Origin: Planctomycetota bacterium | GTDB taxonomy: Bacteria > Planctomycetota > B15-G4 | Direction: 5' to 3' | DNA length: 60,681 nucleotides | Assembly (NCBI GenBank): GCA_029259745.1 | Contig: JAJDEO010000018.1 | Location: 1-60,681 of the forward strand | Shown: in pieces, positions 52,470 to 60,681 of the stretch | Layout: every line of letters begins with the position of its first letter | Position numbering within the stretch: position 1 is the stretch's first letter | Translations under genes and position numbers: made by a program | Notes under the pieces: model-generated | Told to the model about the DNA's origin: nothing | Database searches by the model: none | The model's input: the letters and a program-made list of their open reading frames with translations, nothing else

Positions 52470-53024
52470 TCAATCGAGGACGGGCAGGTTGTCGGGGTCG
52501 AGCCCGACGATGTCTGGCAGGTTGCGGAAGCGGCCGTTGTAGTCGAGCCCGTACCCGACGATGAACAGGTCGGGGATCTCGAACCCGCAGAAATCGGCCT
52601 CGATGTCGGCGACCCTTCGCGAAGGCTTGTCGACGAGCGCGCAGACCTTCACGGAGGCCGGGTCGAGCTCGCTGATGACGTCGCGGATGCGGTGCAGCGT
52701 GCGTCCGGTGTCGAGGATGTCGTCGACGACGAGCACGTGGCGCCCGGCGATGTCGAGCTTGTTGTCGAGGCGCACGTTGAGCTGACCAGGCGTCGTCGCG
52801 GCACCGTGGTAGCTGCTCGCGACGATGGCCGTGAGGTGCATCGGCATGTCCATCTGACGCATGAGGTCGGCGACGAAGACGAGCGCGCCGTGCAGCACGG
52901 CGACGACGGTGACTTCACGCCCCGCGTAGTGTGCCTCGATCTCGCGGCCCATCTCGGAGACCTTCGTGGCGATCTGCTGGCCGGTGAAGAGAGTGTCGCA
53001 GTGCTCGGGATAGATCGTCTTCAC
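52470..53024 (-). CDS. hpt: Hypoxanthine phosphoribosyltransferase
   Basis: The 184-residue protein salvages hypoxanthine (and possibly guanine) with PRPP to the nucleotide. Signatures are AVLHGALVFVADL, ASSYHGAATTPG, the PRPP loop VLVVDDILDTGRTLHRI (about 93-109) with its acidic pair and Thr, and FIVGYGLDYNGRFRNLPDI near the end. Length is typical. It lies nine bases downstream of the nucleoside phosphorylase gene, so nucleoside cleavage and base salvage are encoded together. Confidence 0.96.
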   Translation of the reverse strand: MKTIYPEHCDTLFTGQQIATKVSEMGREIEAHYAGREVTVVAVLHGALVFVADLMRQMDMPMHLTAIVASSYHGAATTPGQLNVRLDNKLDIAGRHVLVVDDILDTGRTLHRIRDVISELDPASVKVCALVDKPSRRVADIEADFCGFEIPDLFIVGYGLDYNGRFRNLPDIVGLDPDNLPVLD

Positions 53025-53033
53025 GGGAGCCCT

Positions 53034-53876
53034 TCAAGATCGGATGCCGAGTGTTGCTGCGATGCGCGGCAACGCCCCGGCGAGGAGTGTTTGTAGAGTT
53101 TGTGCGTTGCGTGCGCTGTGACGCAGGACGTCGTCGTGGTGGAGCTCTTCGTCACCGACACCGGCGGCGAGGTTCGTCACCGTGGCGACGCCGACCACGC
53201 GCATGCCGCGCTGACGTGCGACGAGAACCTCGGGAACCATCGACATCGAGACGACGCGTGCGCCGAGCGTCCCCGCCATGATGACTTCCGACGGCGTCTC
53301 GTACGACGGGCCACGGAAGTGCGCCAACACACCGCGACCGTGGGGCAGGGCGGCCTGCGTCGCGACGCTCTCGACGATCTCGCTGAGCTCTCGGTCGTAA
53401 GCACGCGTGAGATCCGGGAACTGCGGGCCGAAGCGCGGGTCGTAGTGACCGGCGAGGACGTTCGTGCCGGCGAGGTTGATGTGATCGTCGACGATCATGA
53501 GGTGCCCGGGCGGCAGGTCGGGGTCGATCGACCCGACGGCCGACGTGATCACGAGGGCCTTCACACCCAGCAGGCTCAGCAGCCGCACCGGCGCGGCGAC
53601 GTCGGACATCGGCCGCCCCTCATAGGTGTGGATGCGCCCGCACATCGCCAGCACGGGGACGTCGCCGATGAGCCCGTGCAGAAGCGCGCCGCGGTGCCCA
53701 GCGATGGATGTGTTCGGCATCCCCGGAATCTTCGAATAGGACATGAAGCGCGAATGGGCCACCGTGTCGAGCGCCTCCGAGAGGCCCGACCCGAGCACGA
53801 CGCCGAGCGGCGCACGTCCCAACTGATGCGCGACCGCATTGGCGGCCTTCATCAGCTCGTCCCACTGGTTGTTCAC
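53034..53876 (-). CDS. Purine nucleoside phosphorylase
   Basis: The roughly 280-residue protein splits purine nucleosides with phosphate to base and ribose-1-phosphate. It is the trimeric high-molecular-mass-like PNP family: VVLGSGLSEALD at the phosphate-binding start, GHRGALLHGLIG, MCGRIHTYEGRPM, GSIDPDLPPGHLMIVDDHIN, FRGPSYETPSEV, GARVVSMSMVPE and ATVTNLAAG. GTG 53876 is preferred, with GAGGA upstream and normal family length; ATG 53852 is an alternative. It heads the four-gene operon and is divergent from the UbiD-family gene. Confidence 0.94.
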   Translation of the reverse strand: MNNQWDELMKAANAVAHQLGRAPLGVVLGSGLSEALDTVAHSRFMSYSKIPGMPNTSIAGHRGALLHGLIGDVPVLAMCGRIHTYEGRPMSDVAAPVRLLSLLGVKALVITSAVGSIDPDLPPGHLMIVDDHINLAGTNVLAGHYDPRFGPQFPDLTRAYDRELSEIVESVATQAALPHGRGVLAHFRGPSYETPSEVIMAGTLGARVVSMSMVPEVLVARQRGMRVVGVATVTNLAAGVGDEELHHDDVLRHSARNAQTLQTLLAGALPRIAATLGIRS

Positions 53877-53943
53877 GTTCGGAGTTCCTCGGGTTGCGGG
53901 CTCGTCTTCCCGAGACCGCGGGCGGGCATCATACCCACTGGCT

Positions 53944-55896
53944 ATGCTCTTGCGGCCCGCACCCGCCCGCCTCCTTCTGCCCCGGACTGGCCTGTTGACC
54001 CCGCGACCCGACCTCCGCACCTTCATCGAAGCCCTCGACCGCGCCGGAGAGCTGCTCCGTGTCACCCAGGAGGTCGATCCCGACCAGGAGATCGCCGCGA
54101 TCGCCGACCGCGCGAGCCGTGCGCTCGGTGACGCCAACAAGGCGCTGCTCTTCGAGAACGTCAAGGGATCGAAGTTCCCCGTGCTGATCAACGCGATGGG
54201 CTCGCACCGGCGCATGGAGATCGCGCTGGGGGTCGAAGGCTTCGATGCGATGGAGCACCTCGTCGGAGATTTCCTCGAGCAGCTCGAGCGTCCACGTACG
54301 ACCATCGCCGAGAAGTTCGGCGCCTTGCCGCTGCTCGGCCGCCTCTCGAAGCTGTTCCCGCGGACGCGCAACAGCGGGCCGTGCCAGGAGGTCGTGCACG
54401 AGGGCGACGACATCGACCTCTTCGAGATCCCGGTCCTGAAGACCTGGCCCGAGGACGGCGGGCCGATGGTGACGCTGCCGCTCGTCTTCACGAAGGACCC
54501 CGAGACGGGCGCGCGCAACTGCGGGATGTATCGCCTGCAGCGCTACGACGAGAAGTCGCTCGGCTTCCACGTCCACACGCATCACACCGGTGCCGACCAC
54601 CTGCGCAAGAACCGTGCGATGGGACGCGAGGCGATGGAGGTGGCCGTGGCGATTGGCGCCAGCCCAGCCGTCGTGTTCTCGGCCGTCTCTCCGTTGCCGC
54701 CGGGCGTCGATGAGATGTTGTTCGCGGCGTTCCTGCAGAAGCGTCCCGTCGAACTCGTGAAGTGTCGCACCGTGAACCTCGAAGTTCCCGCCGAGGCCGA
54801 GTTCGTCATCGAGGGGTACGTGCCCGTCGACGAGCTGCGACGCGAGGGCCCGTTCGGCGATCACACGGGCTTCTACAGCCTTGCCGACGACTACCACGTG
54901 CTGCACGTCACGGCGATCACGCACCGCAAGAACGCCGTGTGGCACACGACGGTCGTCGGTCCGCCCCCGCAGGAAGACTGCTACATGGCGGCCGCGATCG
55001 AGCGCTTGTTCCTGCCGCTGCAGCGCAAGGTCATGCCCGAGTTGATCGACATGCACATGCCGTTCGCGGGCGTCTTTCACAACTTGATGATCCTGAAGAT
55101 CAAGAAGGACTACCCGGGGCAAGCGCGCAAGGTCGCGCACACGGTCTGGGGACTCGGGCAGGCGATGTTCACGAAGGTGGTCATCGTCGTCGATGAGCAC
55201 GCGCCCGATCTCACGGACGACGCTGCGCTGACGAAGTTGTTCTTCGAACGGCTCGATGCGTCGCGCGATCTCGAGGTTGTCTTCGGTCCTACCGAAACGC
55301 TCGATCACGCGAGTCGCGCGTTGCACTTCGGCTCGAAGATCTCGATCGATCTCACCACGGCGATGGATGTCGAAGGTGAGCGACGGTGTGAGGCGCCGGA
55401 ACGCGATGAACCTCTGGACGTCGCAGCCGTCGAACGTGCCGTCGCCGACATGCCCGGCGTCGAGACCGCGCGCGTCGTGGCTGATGCGTGCATCGCTGTC
55501 ACTGTCGACAAGGTGATGCCGAGTGTTCCGCGCGTGACGATGGAGCAGATCTGGGACGTCGGCGATCGCGAGAACTGGGGCGTCGTCACCGACCGCATTC
55601 TGGTTCTCGACAAGGGTGAACGCCTCGACGACGACGCGCGACTCATGTGGCTCTGTCTGGCGCACATCGATCCCGAGCGCGACATCCAACGCAGCGGGAA
55701 TCCAACGCAGGATGGTTCACTTCGTCACCGTCGCAACTGGCATCCACGCCGCATCGGTGTCGATGCGACGACGAAGGGCGAGGCCGACGGTTTCATGCGC
55801 GACTGGCCAACTGAACAGGTTCATCCCAAGCCGGTCCTCGATCGGGTCGCAGGGGCATGGCAGGCCATGGGTTTTCCAGGGGAATGCCCGAGGTGA
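53944..55896 (+). CDS. UbiD-family decarboxylase
   Basis: The roughly 650-residue protein belongs to the UbiD/MenX-type decarboxylases that use prenylated FMN, made by a UbiX partner that is not in this window. Motifs include DLRTFIEALDRAGELLRV at the N-terminus, PGVDEMLFAAFL, FVIEGYVPVDELRREGPFGDHTGFYS (in parts, about 294-325) with the conserved E-x-P-F-G-x-H, PPQEDCYMA and GHIDPERD-like end (AHIDPERDIQ). In this group an aryl or enoyl acid is decarboxylated, as in ubiquinone or futalosine-pathway menaquinone synthesis. Substrate is not decided. ATG 53944 gives a 17-residue lead; TTG 53995 is an alternative start nearer the family's usual beginning. Confidence 0.9.
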   Translation: MLLRPAPARLLLPRTGLLTPRPDLRTFIEALDRAGELLRVTQEVDPDQEIAAIADRASRALGDANKALLFENVKGSKFPVLINAMGSHRRMEIALGVEGFDAMEHLVGDFLEQLERPRTTIAEKFGALPLLGRLSKLFPRTRNSGPCQEVVHEGDDIDLFEIPVLKTWPEDGGPMVTLPLVFTKDPETGARNCGMYRLQRYDEKSLGFHVHTHHTGADHLRKNRAMGREAMEVAVAIGASPAVVFSAVSPLPPGVDEMLFAAFLQKRPVELVKCRTVNLEVPAEAEFVIEGYVPVDELRREGPFGDHTGFYSLADDYHVLHVTAITHRKNAVWHTTVVGPPPQEDCYMAAAIERLFLPLQRKVMPELIDMHMPFAGVFHNLMILKIKKDYPGQARKVAHTVWGLGQAMFTKVVIVVDEHAPDLTDDAALTKLFFERLDASRDLEVVFGPTETLDHASRALHFGSKISIDLTTAMDVEGERRCEAPERDEPLDVAAVERAVADMPGVETARVVADACIAVTVDKVMPSVPRVTMEQIWDVGDRENWGVVTDRILVLDKGERLDDDARLMWLCLAHIDPERDIQRSGNPTQDGSLRHRRNWHPRRIGVDATTKGEADGFMRDWPTEQVHPKPVLDRVAGAWQAMGFPGECPR

Positions 55897-56096
55897 GCGC
55901 GGCGCGGTGAAGGCTCGAGCTCCGCGGCGGCCGACTCATTGTGAGTCGTCGAGGTCGAGGTGAGACCTCATCTCATTGACACGATGATTCAGTAGGGCTA
56001 CGGTGCGATCCGATTGAGGGAGTGAGGGGGCGCTGGCTGGAATCATCCTCTCATGCGTAGGGAGGGGTCGTATGCCATCGGGTATTCGGGGCTGAT

Positions 56097-58007
56097 TTGG
56101 TCGCGTCGCGGAGAACGCAGCGAGGGAGCAGCAGAGCCAACCGCGCGGCCAAGTGGATGGTCCGTGCGGCAGGCGTTGCCCTCTTTGCGCTGGGTGTCGC
56201 GCTCGCGACCTGGCTCACGAACGAGCAGTCGCAACCGTCCGACGTCCATCCCGACCCAACCGTGATCGGGGCTACCAACGACCCTGCTCCCGCGGTCTCG
56301 CGTCCGGTGCGCGTTGTCGAGGAAGCGCCACGTCAGGTCACGCAAGCTCCGAGTAAACTCGAAGACGAGAGCCGCACTGCACCGCCCCATGCTTCGCTGA
56401 CCTTCGGGTTGTCGGGGCGCTGCATCGAGGGTGTCGATTACAAGGTGTCGCTAACTCCCCTCGACGTGGATCAGGCGGCACTTCACGTGCCGCGTAGCAA
56501 GAGCGTCGAGCCGGATTCGACCATCACGTTCGATCAGCTCGAACTGGTTCCTGTGCGGTACGTGCTCACCGTGCAGGGTCAGTACCTTGCGATGGGGACG
56601 GTCGACGTGGGGTTGGGGGAGCAACGCGTCGACTGCGATTGCGCTGATCTTCCCGGGCTCGAGATCCTTGTCGAAGACGACGAGGGTGCACCGGTCGTCG
56701 GTGCTGACGTGACCGTCGGGATGATGAACGCGCGGCTCGGCGTGCTGCACTTCAAGTCCGACGCGAGTGGCTATGTCTTCGCCGGGCCCTTGCCTGCACA
56801 CGGCGACTATCTCATCAGCGCTGATGCTGAGGGTCTCGCGCCCGCGCGTGTCGGTCCCGTTGGGATCTCGACGGCAACGGCCGGCGCGGTCACGCGCGTG
56901 AGGCTCGAGCGCGGTGGGGTGATCACCGGCCACGTCAAATGCACGACGGGGCTACCCGTCGCGAAGACGAGCGTCGTTGCGCAGTCGGGTTCGACGCAGC
57001 GCACGACCATCACGGACGATGAAGGCAACTTCATGTTCGACGGTCTCGCCTACTCACCGACGAGCGTGCGCGTTGCACCTGCGGGGTGGGCGGCCACGGC
57101 GTGCCTGGTCACACCGAGCCGGCCCTCGGCAACCGATCCGTGCGCCGTGACGTTGACGGTGCGGCCCGTCGCGTCGGTCAGTGGGCACGTGCGTTACACG
57201 GACGGACAGCCGGCTGGCGACGCCGTCTTGCACGTCATCTCCGCCAATCGCGACGAAGCTCGCGGTATGGGGGGATATCCCGTCACGGTGCAGTCGGACG
57301 GTTCCTTCGTCGCGGGGCCGCTGCCAGAGGGTGTCGTGAGCATCTACGCTCTTGGGTTTCCGGGCGTCGAGGTCACCGTGCCCACGGGTGCGGGTGCCGA
57401 ACTCGTGCTGCCCGCTCGCGAGCGGCGCACGCTCGATGTGCATCTCCGCGACGAACTCGGAGAAGCCGTCCGCGGTGAGGTCTGCTACACGGTCCTCGAC
57501 GGCACGACGACGATCGGCCCCGTGACGGCCACGGCAAGTAACGACGGTGTGATCTCGATCAGGACGCGTACAGCATCGCGCTCGGTCGGGCTCGATCTGG
57601 CCGTCACAGGCTACCAGCGCACGATTCATCCCGCCGTTCCCATGGATGGCAGCGACGTCGAACTCCTGGTGATGAGAAGGCCGCCCTACGAGATCCTCGT
57701 GACCTGTTCCGACAGGATCCCGATCGCGGGCGCGCAGATGGTCGTCCGCTGGACGGAGAGTGACGGTGCCGGCGGGCGCAGGACCGGTCCCTTCGAAAAT
57801 GTCACTCGCTATGTGACTTCTGACGGCCTGCGTTGTCAGCAGGTTGTGCCGCCTCTCTCCGACGGAACGTTCGTCGTCGATGCGTTCGGGCGTCCCGGCC
57901 TGACATTCACAGTGTCAGCTCCGGGGTTCCTGCCTGCGTCAGGTGAAGTCGGGAGAAGCGCCGAAGTGGTGGTTCTCGAACGTCACGCGATCGTGGCGTT
58001 CCGGTGA
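56097..58007 (+). CDS. Secreted or anchored carboxypeptidase-regulatory-like domain protein
   Basis: The roughly 636-residue protein has a basic N-terminus and a single hydrophobic segment (GVALFALGVALATWL, about 25-40), so it is either exported or membrane-anchored. The rest is beta-rich with several carboxypeptidase-regulatory/transthyretin-like domains. These show as G-x-V-x-C/R and D-E/D-G-N/S-F patterns, for example ITDDEGNFMFDGLAY, VQSDGSFVAGPLPEG and SGHVRYTDGQPAGDAVL. No peptidase residues are present. Its codon use is more relaxed than that of most neighbours. The start is uncertain: TTG 56097 or ATG 56157. It is followed by a hairpin and then the 12-cysteine gene. Confidence 0.75.
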   Translation: MVASRRTQRGSSRANRAAKWMVRAAGVALFALGVALATWLTNEQSQPSDVHPDPTVIGATNDPAPAVSRPVRVVEEAPRQVTQAPSKLEDESRTAPPHASLTFGLSGRCIEGVDYKVSLTPLDVDQAALHVPRSKSVEPDSTITFDQLELVPVRYVLTVQGQYLAMGTVDVGLGEQRVDCDCADLPGLEILVEDDEGAPVVGADVTVGMMNARLGVLHFKSDASGYVFAGPLPAHGDYLISADAEGLAPARVGPVGISTATAGAVTRVRLERGGVITGHVKCTTGLPVAKTSVVAQSGSTQRTTITDDEGNFMFDGLAYSPTSVRVAPAGWAATACLVTPSRPSATDPCAVTLTVRPVASVSGHVRYTDGQPAGDAVLHVISANRDEARGMGGYPVTVQSDGSFVAGPLPEGVVSIYALGFPGVEVTVPTGAGAELVLPARERRTLDVHLRDELGEAVRGEVCYTVLDGTTTIGPVTATASNDGVISIRTRTASRSVGLDLAVTGYQRTIHPAVPMDGSDVELLVMRRPPYEILVTCSDRIPIAGAQMVVRWTESDGAGGRRTGPFENVTRYVTSDGLRCQQVVPPLSDGTFVVDAFGRPGLTFTVSAPGFLPASGEVGRSAEVVVLERHAIVAFR

Positions 58008-58068
58008 GCGAGGCTGTTCTCACGCACCAGCACCGCCACGAGAAAGTAGGACGTTACTAACAAGAAGT

Positions 58069-58087
58069 CCGGCCCGGGAGAGGCCGG
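58069..58087 (+). terminator. Stem-loop after the regulatory-like domain gene
   Basis: CCGGCC (58069-58074) pairs with GGCCGG (58082-58087) over a seven-base loop, about 60 bases past the stop. It is followed by a G-rich stretch, not a T-tract, so termination is only a guess. Confidence 0.35.
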
Positions 58088-58232
58088 TGGGAGCTGGAGG
58101 GGGCCGTGAATCGACGCGTCGTCGACGTGTCGCGAAGTCCGACACGGCAACCCAAAGTGTCTCGAGTGTTACTCGATGTCTTGTGCGGAGTTCGCGCTCC
58201 GTTTCATGACTGTGATTGGAAGGGGAAATGTC

Positions 58233-58601
58233 ATGTCTCTAATCAAGTATCTCGTCATCGTGAGCTTGTTCTCATTCACGCCGATGGATGAAAGCCCATG
58301 CCAGGCGAAGGTCACGGAGAAGCCCGACGGGAGTTGGGAGGTTTCGTGTTTCGGGGGCTGCGCGTCGGGTGTCATTTGCGTGAAGGAAAGTCTCCAGGCG
58401 ACGAGTGGGTTCAAGTGGACGTCGTGTCTTTGTGGTGGTGAATGGTCCGCCCAGAACTGTTCGTCTGCATTGCGTGAGGGCAACGGAACGAGTGGGGACG
58501 TCTACTGCCTGCGCGGAAACTGCCCCTCGGGCACCGAGTGCTCGAAGGTCGAGACCTCCGCGCCGGACGGAAGCACGATCACGACCTGCACATGCATGTA
58601 G
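58233..58601 (+). CDS. Secreted 12-cysteine protein made of two duplicated modules
   Basis: A 122-residue protein with a short hydrophobic signal (LIKYLVIVSLFSF) and 12 cysteines, six in each half. The spacings match almost exactly between halves: C-x15-C-x3-C-x5-C-x15-C-x-C in the first (C23 to C67) and C-x15-C-x4-C-x5-C-x15-C-x-C in the second (C76 to C121). Corresponding segments are similar, for example CASGVIC and CPSGTEC. This is clear internal duplication. The pattern suggests three disulfides per module in a small extracytoplasmic domain, which is inference. I recognise no family. ATG 58233 follows AAGGGGAAATGTC. It lies between two other exported-protein genes. Confidence 0.8.
   Translation: MSLIKYLVIVSLFSFTPMDESPCQAKVTEKPDGSWEVSCFGGCASGVICVKESLQATSGFKWTSCLCGGEWSAQNCSSALREGNGTSGDVYCLRGNCPSGTECSKVETSAPDGSTITTCTCM
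58299..58595 (+). repeat. Internal duplication encoding two six-cysteine modules
   Basis: Module one is 58299-58433 and module two 58458-58595, within the 12-cysteine gene. Cysteine spacing is conserved to within one residue, while intervening residues have diverged, so the duplication is not recent. Confidence 0.8.
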
Positions 58602-58796
58602 CGTCGGTCGAGGCCATCTTGGCGTGACGGTCACTGACGGGAAGTTCAAGGCCCGGCCATGACACTCGGCGACCGCTCCGCGCCCTTGCCGCGTGACGCA
58701 CGCGTTGCTTGGCTCCTGTTCGCGCGCCAGCGGCCGCGGGGCGTCTCCGAGACGACGTCCATGCGACGAGTCGTATGAGTGAGAAGGGGAGATTTG

Positions 58797-59546
58797 ATGA
58801 TGAGGATCCACCTGCGCACGTGGGACCGAGAGGTCCGTGCGAGCGGACGACCTCGCGTCGCCGTTGAGCTCGGTCTGCTCCTGATGCTCGGCGCCTGTTC
58901 GGACGCTCCCGCGACGGCGCTCCACGAAGATCCCGTAGCCGGCGAACGGGCCGCCATGCTCCAGCGTCACCATGCCGACGGGGCGGCATGGTTGCAGTCG
59001 CTTGGTGGATACTTCCGTGACGTGGGGCCCGAGATCCCCTGCGTCGGTGCCTACGTTCTCGAGTTTCGATACGTCGCGCTCGAGGAGTCCGACGACGATG
59101 AGGTCGTCGTCATCGACCCGTCCTACTTCGTCGATCGTGATGCCGTGAGCGAGCAGTTCACCGGCGCGATGGTGCAATCGCAGCAGCTCTTCGAAACCTC
59201 GAGCCTGGCCGTGATCGTCGATGCAGAGGGGTCGGCCGAGATTCGCGCATACGGTGCTCCGCCGACAGCTGAGAACGGCGTGCGTACGCGGCGTGACGAG
59301 TTTGCGATGAGCCATGTGCTCACGGCTGTCGCAATCCACGACGAGCACACGGGCCGCGCACTCATCAGCGGAGCGTACTCACCGGCGGACGTCGGTGCGA
59401 TGAGTGTGACGTTCGAAGGGGTCGTCGAAGATCAGTCGGGTTTCATGCGGTTGTCCGTCGACGCTTCGCGCGGGCACACGATCCTGCTCCACGTGGCCGG
59501 CGACGGGACGTGGACATTCCTCCCCGGCCGGGCCGACGGACCGTGA
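58797..59546 (+). CDS. Lipoprotein of unknown function
   Basis: The 249-residue protein has a lipoprotein signal ending in MLGAC (cysteine about residue 35), after an unusually long, basic N-terminal region. The mature part is mixed alpha/beta with repeated Asp/Glu stretches and no recognised motif. It is presumably anchored on the outer side of the membrane. ATG 58797 is preferred because AGGGGAG lies about six bases upstream; ATG 58800 and GTG 58779 are alternatives. It follows the 12-cysteine gene and its codon use is moderately relaxed. Confidence 0.65.
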   Translation: MMRIHLRTWDREVRASGRPRVAVELGLLLMLGACSDAPATALHEDPVAGERAAMLQRHHADGAAWLQSLGGYFRDVGPEIPCVGAYVLEFRYVALEESDDDEVVVIDPSYFVDRDAVSEQFTGAMVQSQQLFETSSLAVIVDAEGSAEIRAYGAPPTAENGVRTRRDEFAMSHVLTAVAIHDEHTGRALISGAYSPADVGAMSVTFEGVVEDQSGFMRLSVDASRGHTILLHVAGDGTWTFLPGRADGP

Positions 59547-59785
59547 TCTCCGCGCGTCCGTCGTCGGATGAGCGCATCGATCACCGGCACCACAGCGCTC
59601 GGCCGGGGCGCCCTGAGCGGCGCGTTGAAAACCCACTCGGCGTGCGGCGCGAACCCGCGCCCTCATCGGGGCGCGGAAGCCTCGACGAATCCTCTGCTTC
59701 GCGTCGCGTTTCCACGCCCCGACGAGAAGAGCTCGTCACGCAGTCCTCATCCGGAGCAGGTCTTCGACACGCTCTGCGGTGCCGC
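59547..59785. other. Short gene-free gap between convergent genes
   Basis: About 240 bases between the lipoprotein gene and the convergent SCO-family gene. I see GC-rich inverted repeats but no gene or clear terminator. Confidence 0.4.
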
Positions 59786-60556
59786 TCACTGGGCCGACAG
59801 GACGTGGATCGCGTCGTACAGCGCGGCGACCTCGTCTTGGCTCTCGTGATCGAAGAACCCGCGCACGTGCCCCTGCCGGTCGACGAGGGCGAAGCGGCCG
59901 CTGTGGAAGATCGATGGCATGCCTTCCATCGGAACGCTCTCGCGCCGCACCTGCACGGGAAGCGTGAAGCCGCCCTCCGAGAGCCCCGTGATGAGGTCGT
60001 CGTCGCCGGTGAGGAGCTGCCAGCGCTGTTCGTCGCCGCCGCGCGCCTTGCGGTAGGCGTGAAGCACGTCGGGTGTATCGTTCTTCGGGTCGACGCTGAT
60101 CGACAGGTAGCGCGCGGGCAGCTCGGCGCGCTGCATCTCGACGAGCGTGCGCGTCATCGGGACGCAGATCCCTGCGCAGCGCGTGAACATGAAGTCGACG
60201 ACCCAGACGTCGCCGAGCATGTCGGTGTGTGCGAACGGGACGCCGTCCTGGTCCGTGAGAGTGAACTCGGGGACTTCGCCGTAGGACGGAAGGCCGGTTT
60301 CGTCGTCGACAGCCTCGGGGGCGCGTGTCGCCACGGGACGGACGCCGAACGGGACGACCTCCGCCGCGACCCCGCGCGTGGAGCGCTCGACGTTCTCGAC
60401 CGTGCCGAACGAGGGCGCCTCGTCGTGCGGGTCGAAGATGATCGGCAGCGCCGACGACGCCGCCGGCTCACCGACGCGCGGCGCGGGCTCTTCACCGCAA
60501 CCCGCGACGACACCCAGCACACAGAGCGCCGCGGCGATCACGCGCACGCGAGTCAC
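59786..60556 (-). CDS. SCO1/SenC-family lipoprotein
   Basis: The 256-residue protein has a lipoprotein signal ending VVAGC and a thioredoxin-like SCO domain from about residue 85. Copper-binding residues are intact: the CxxxC pair C127 and C131 in FTRCAGICVPM and H218 in IFHSGRFALVD. SCO proteins deliver copper to cytochrome c oxidase subunit II or act as thiol oxidoreductases, on the periplasmic side. The GTG start overlaps the stop of the truncated upstream gene as GTGA, so they are translationally coupled. An extra polar region of about 60 residues lies between signal and domain. Confidence 0.92.
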   Translation of the reverse strand: MTRVRVIAAALCVLGVVAGCGEEPAPRVGEPAASSALPIIFDPHDEAPSFGTVENVERSTRGVAAEVVPFGVRPVATRAPEAVDDETGLPSYGEVPEFTLTDQDGVPFAHTDMLGDVWVVDFMFTRCAGICVPMTRTLVEMQRAELPARYLSISVDPKNDTPDVLHAYRKARGGDEQRWQLLTGDDDLITGLSEGGFTLPVQVRRESVPMEGMPSIFHSGRFALVDRQGHVRGFFDHESQDEVAALYDAIHVLSAQ

Positions 60557-60681
60557 TTGACGTATCCCAGGTCGCGCAGGCGCTGCTGCATCTCGGCATC
60601 GACGGGCACGCGGCTCGACTCGGGCACGGTCCGCGCGGGCACCGCGACGAGCGCGGCCTGGAGCAGATCGTCGATCAGCGC
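60553..60681 (-). CDS. C-terminal end of a gene cut by the window edge, possibly a sulfatase
   Basis: Only the last 42 residues are present, continuing past the right edge. They end DAEMQQRLRDLGYVK, a pattern common at the C-terminus of sulfatase-family proteins (EMxxRLRxLGY). The identification rests on that ending alone and could be wrong. Its stop overlaps the SCO gene start. Confidence 0.45.
   Translation of the reverse strand, partial: ALIDDLLQAALVAVPARTVPESSRVPVDAEMQQRLRDLGYVK

Noticed and set aside
53929..55689. 586-codon open frame antisense to the UbiD-family gene
   Set aside because: The sense strand has a well-known enzyme; the antisense product is Arg/Glu/His-rich with no motif.

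Overview
The window reads as chromosomal DNA of a high-GC, free-living bacterium, most likely a planctomycete. The sequence basis is the set of genes and architectures: a large Ser/Thr kinase with a C-terminal propeller, a secreted ELWxxDGT-repeat protein ending in a GVGC-type tail, a prenyltransferase-like toroid protein, a two-PDZ secreted protein, a DUF4332 protein, and a C-terminal fragment that looks like a sulfatase. The phylum call is inference. Third-codon positions are strongly GC-biased, so long antisense open frames are frequent and were discarded. I see no CRISPR array, insertion sequence, integrase or phage gene.

Layout. 0-0.5 kb: a degenerate tandem repeat that runs in from the left edge. 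0.5-7.1 kb: DUF4332 protein, GGDEF/EAL protein, exported amidohydrolase, an unusual kinase-fold protein, then (minus strand) a 5'-3' exonuclease overlapping a MIP18/SufT-like protein. 7.5-15.7 kb: methionine/folate enzyme, small membrane proteins, ankyrin protein, two related ferredoxin-type genes (one fused to a metallo-beta-lactamase fold), two membrane proteins and an acyl-CoA dehydrogenase. 15.9-23.9 kb: a coiled-coil exported protein, a 33-codon basic protein, the minus-strand aminotransferase V/CPBP protease/gamma carbonic anhydrase operon, and the plus-strand HhH/nadC/HATPase/VanZ cluster, then the toroid protein. 24.4-31.4 kb: purB, the two-PDZ protein, thiD and an alpha/beta hydrolase. 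31.4-40.6 kb: tRNA-Gly(GCC), the 1167-residue kinase, a TIG-like secreted protein, an ECF sigma factor, a cardiolipin-synthase-like enzyme and a gluzincin peptidase. 40.7-48.9 kb: speA-add-cupin operon, a lipoprotein hydrolase and the ELWxxDGT protein. 48.9-53.9 kb: a four-gene minus-strand operon (purine nucleoside phosphorylase, hpt, a fused kinase/class-III aminotransferase-fold enzyme, class I/II aminotransferase). 53.9-60.7 kb: UbiD-family decarboxylase, three consecutive exported proteins of relaxed codon use, a SCO-family lipoprotein and a truncated gene at the right edge.

How the genes connect. Purine metabolism recurs (purB, adenosine deaminase, nucleoside phosphorylase, hpt), and cofactor genes are present (nadC, thiD, MTHFR/homocysteine methyltransferase). 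Translational coupling is common: ATGA, GTGA or TGATG overlaps join many neighbours. Convergent gene ends are usually separated by a strong GC-rich hairpin with no T-tract. The items most worth following are the 12-cysteine duplicated-module secreted protein at 58.2 kb, the kinase/lyase fusion operon at 50-54 kb, the paired ferredoxin modules at 11.3-13.0 kb, and the left-edge repeat array.
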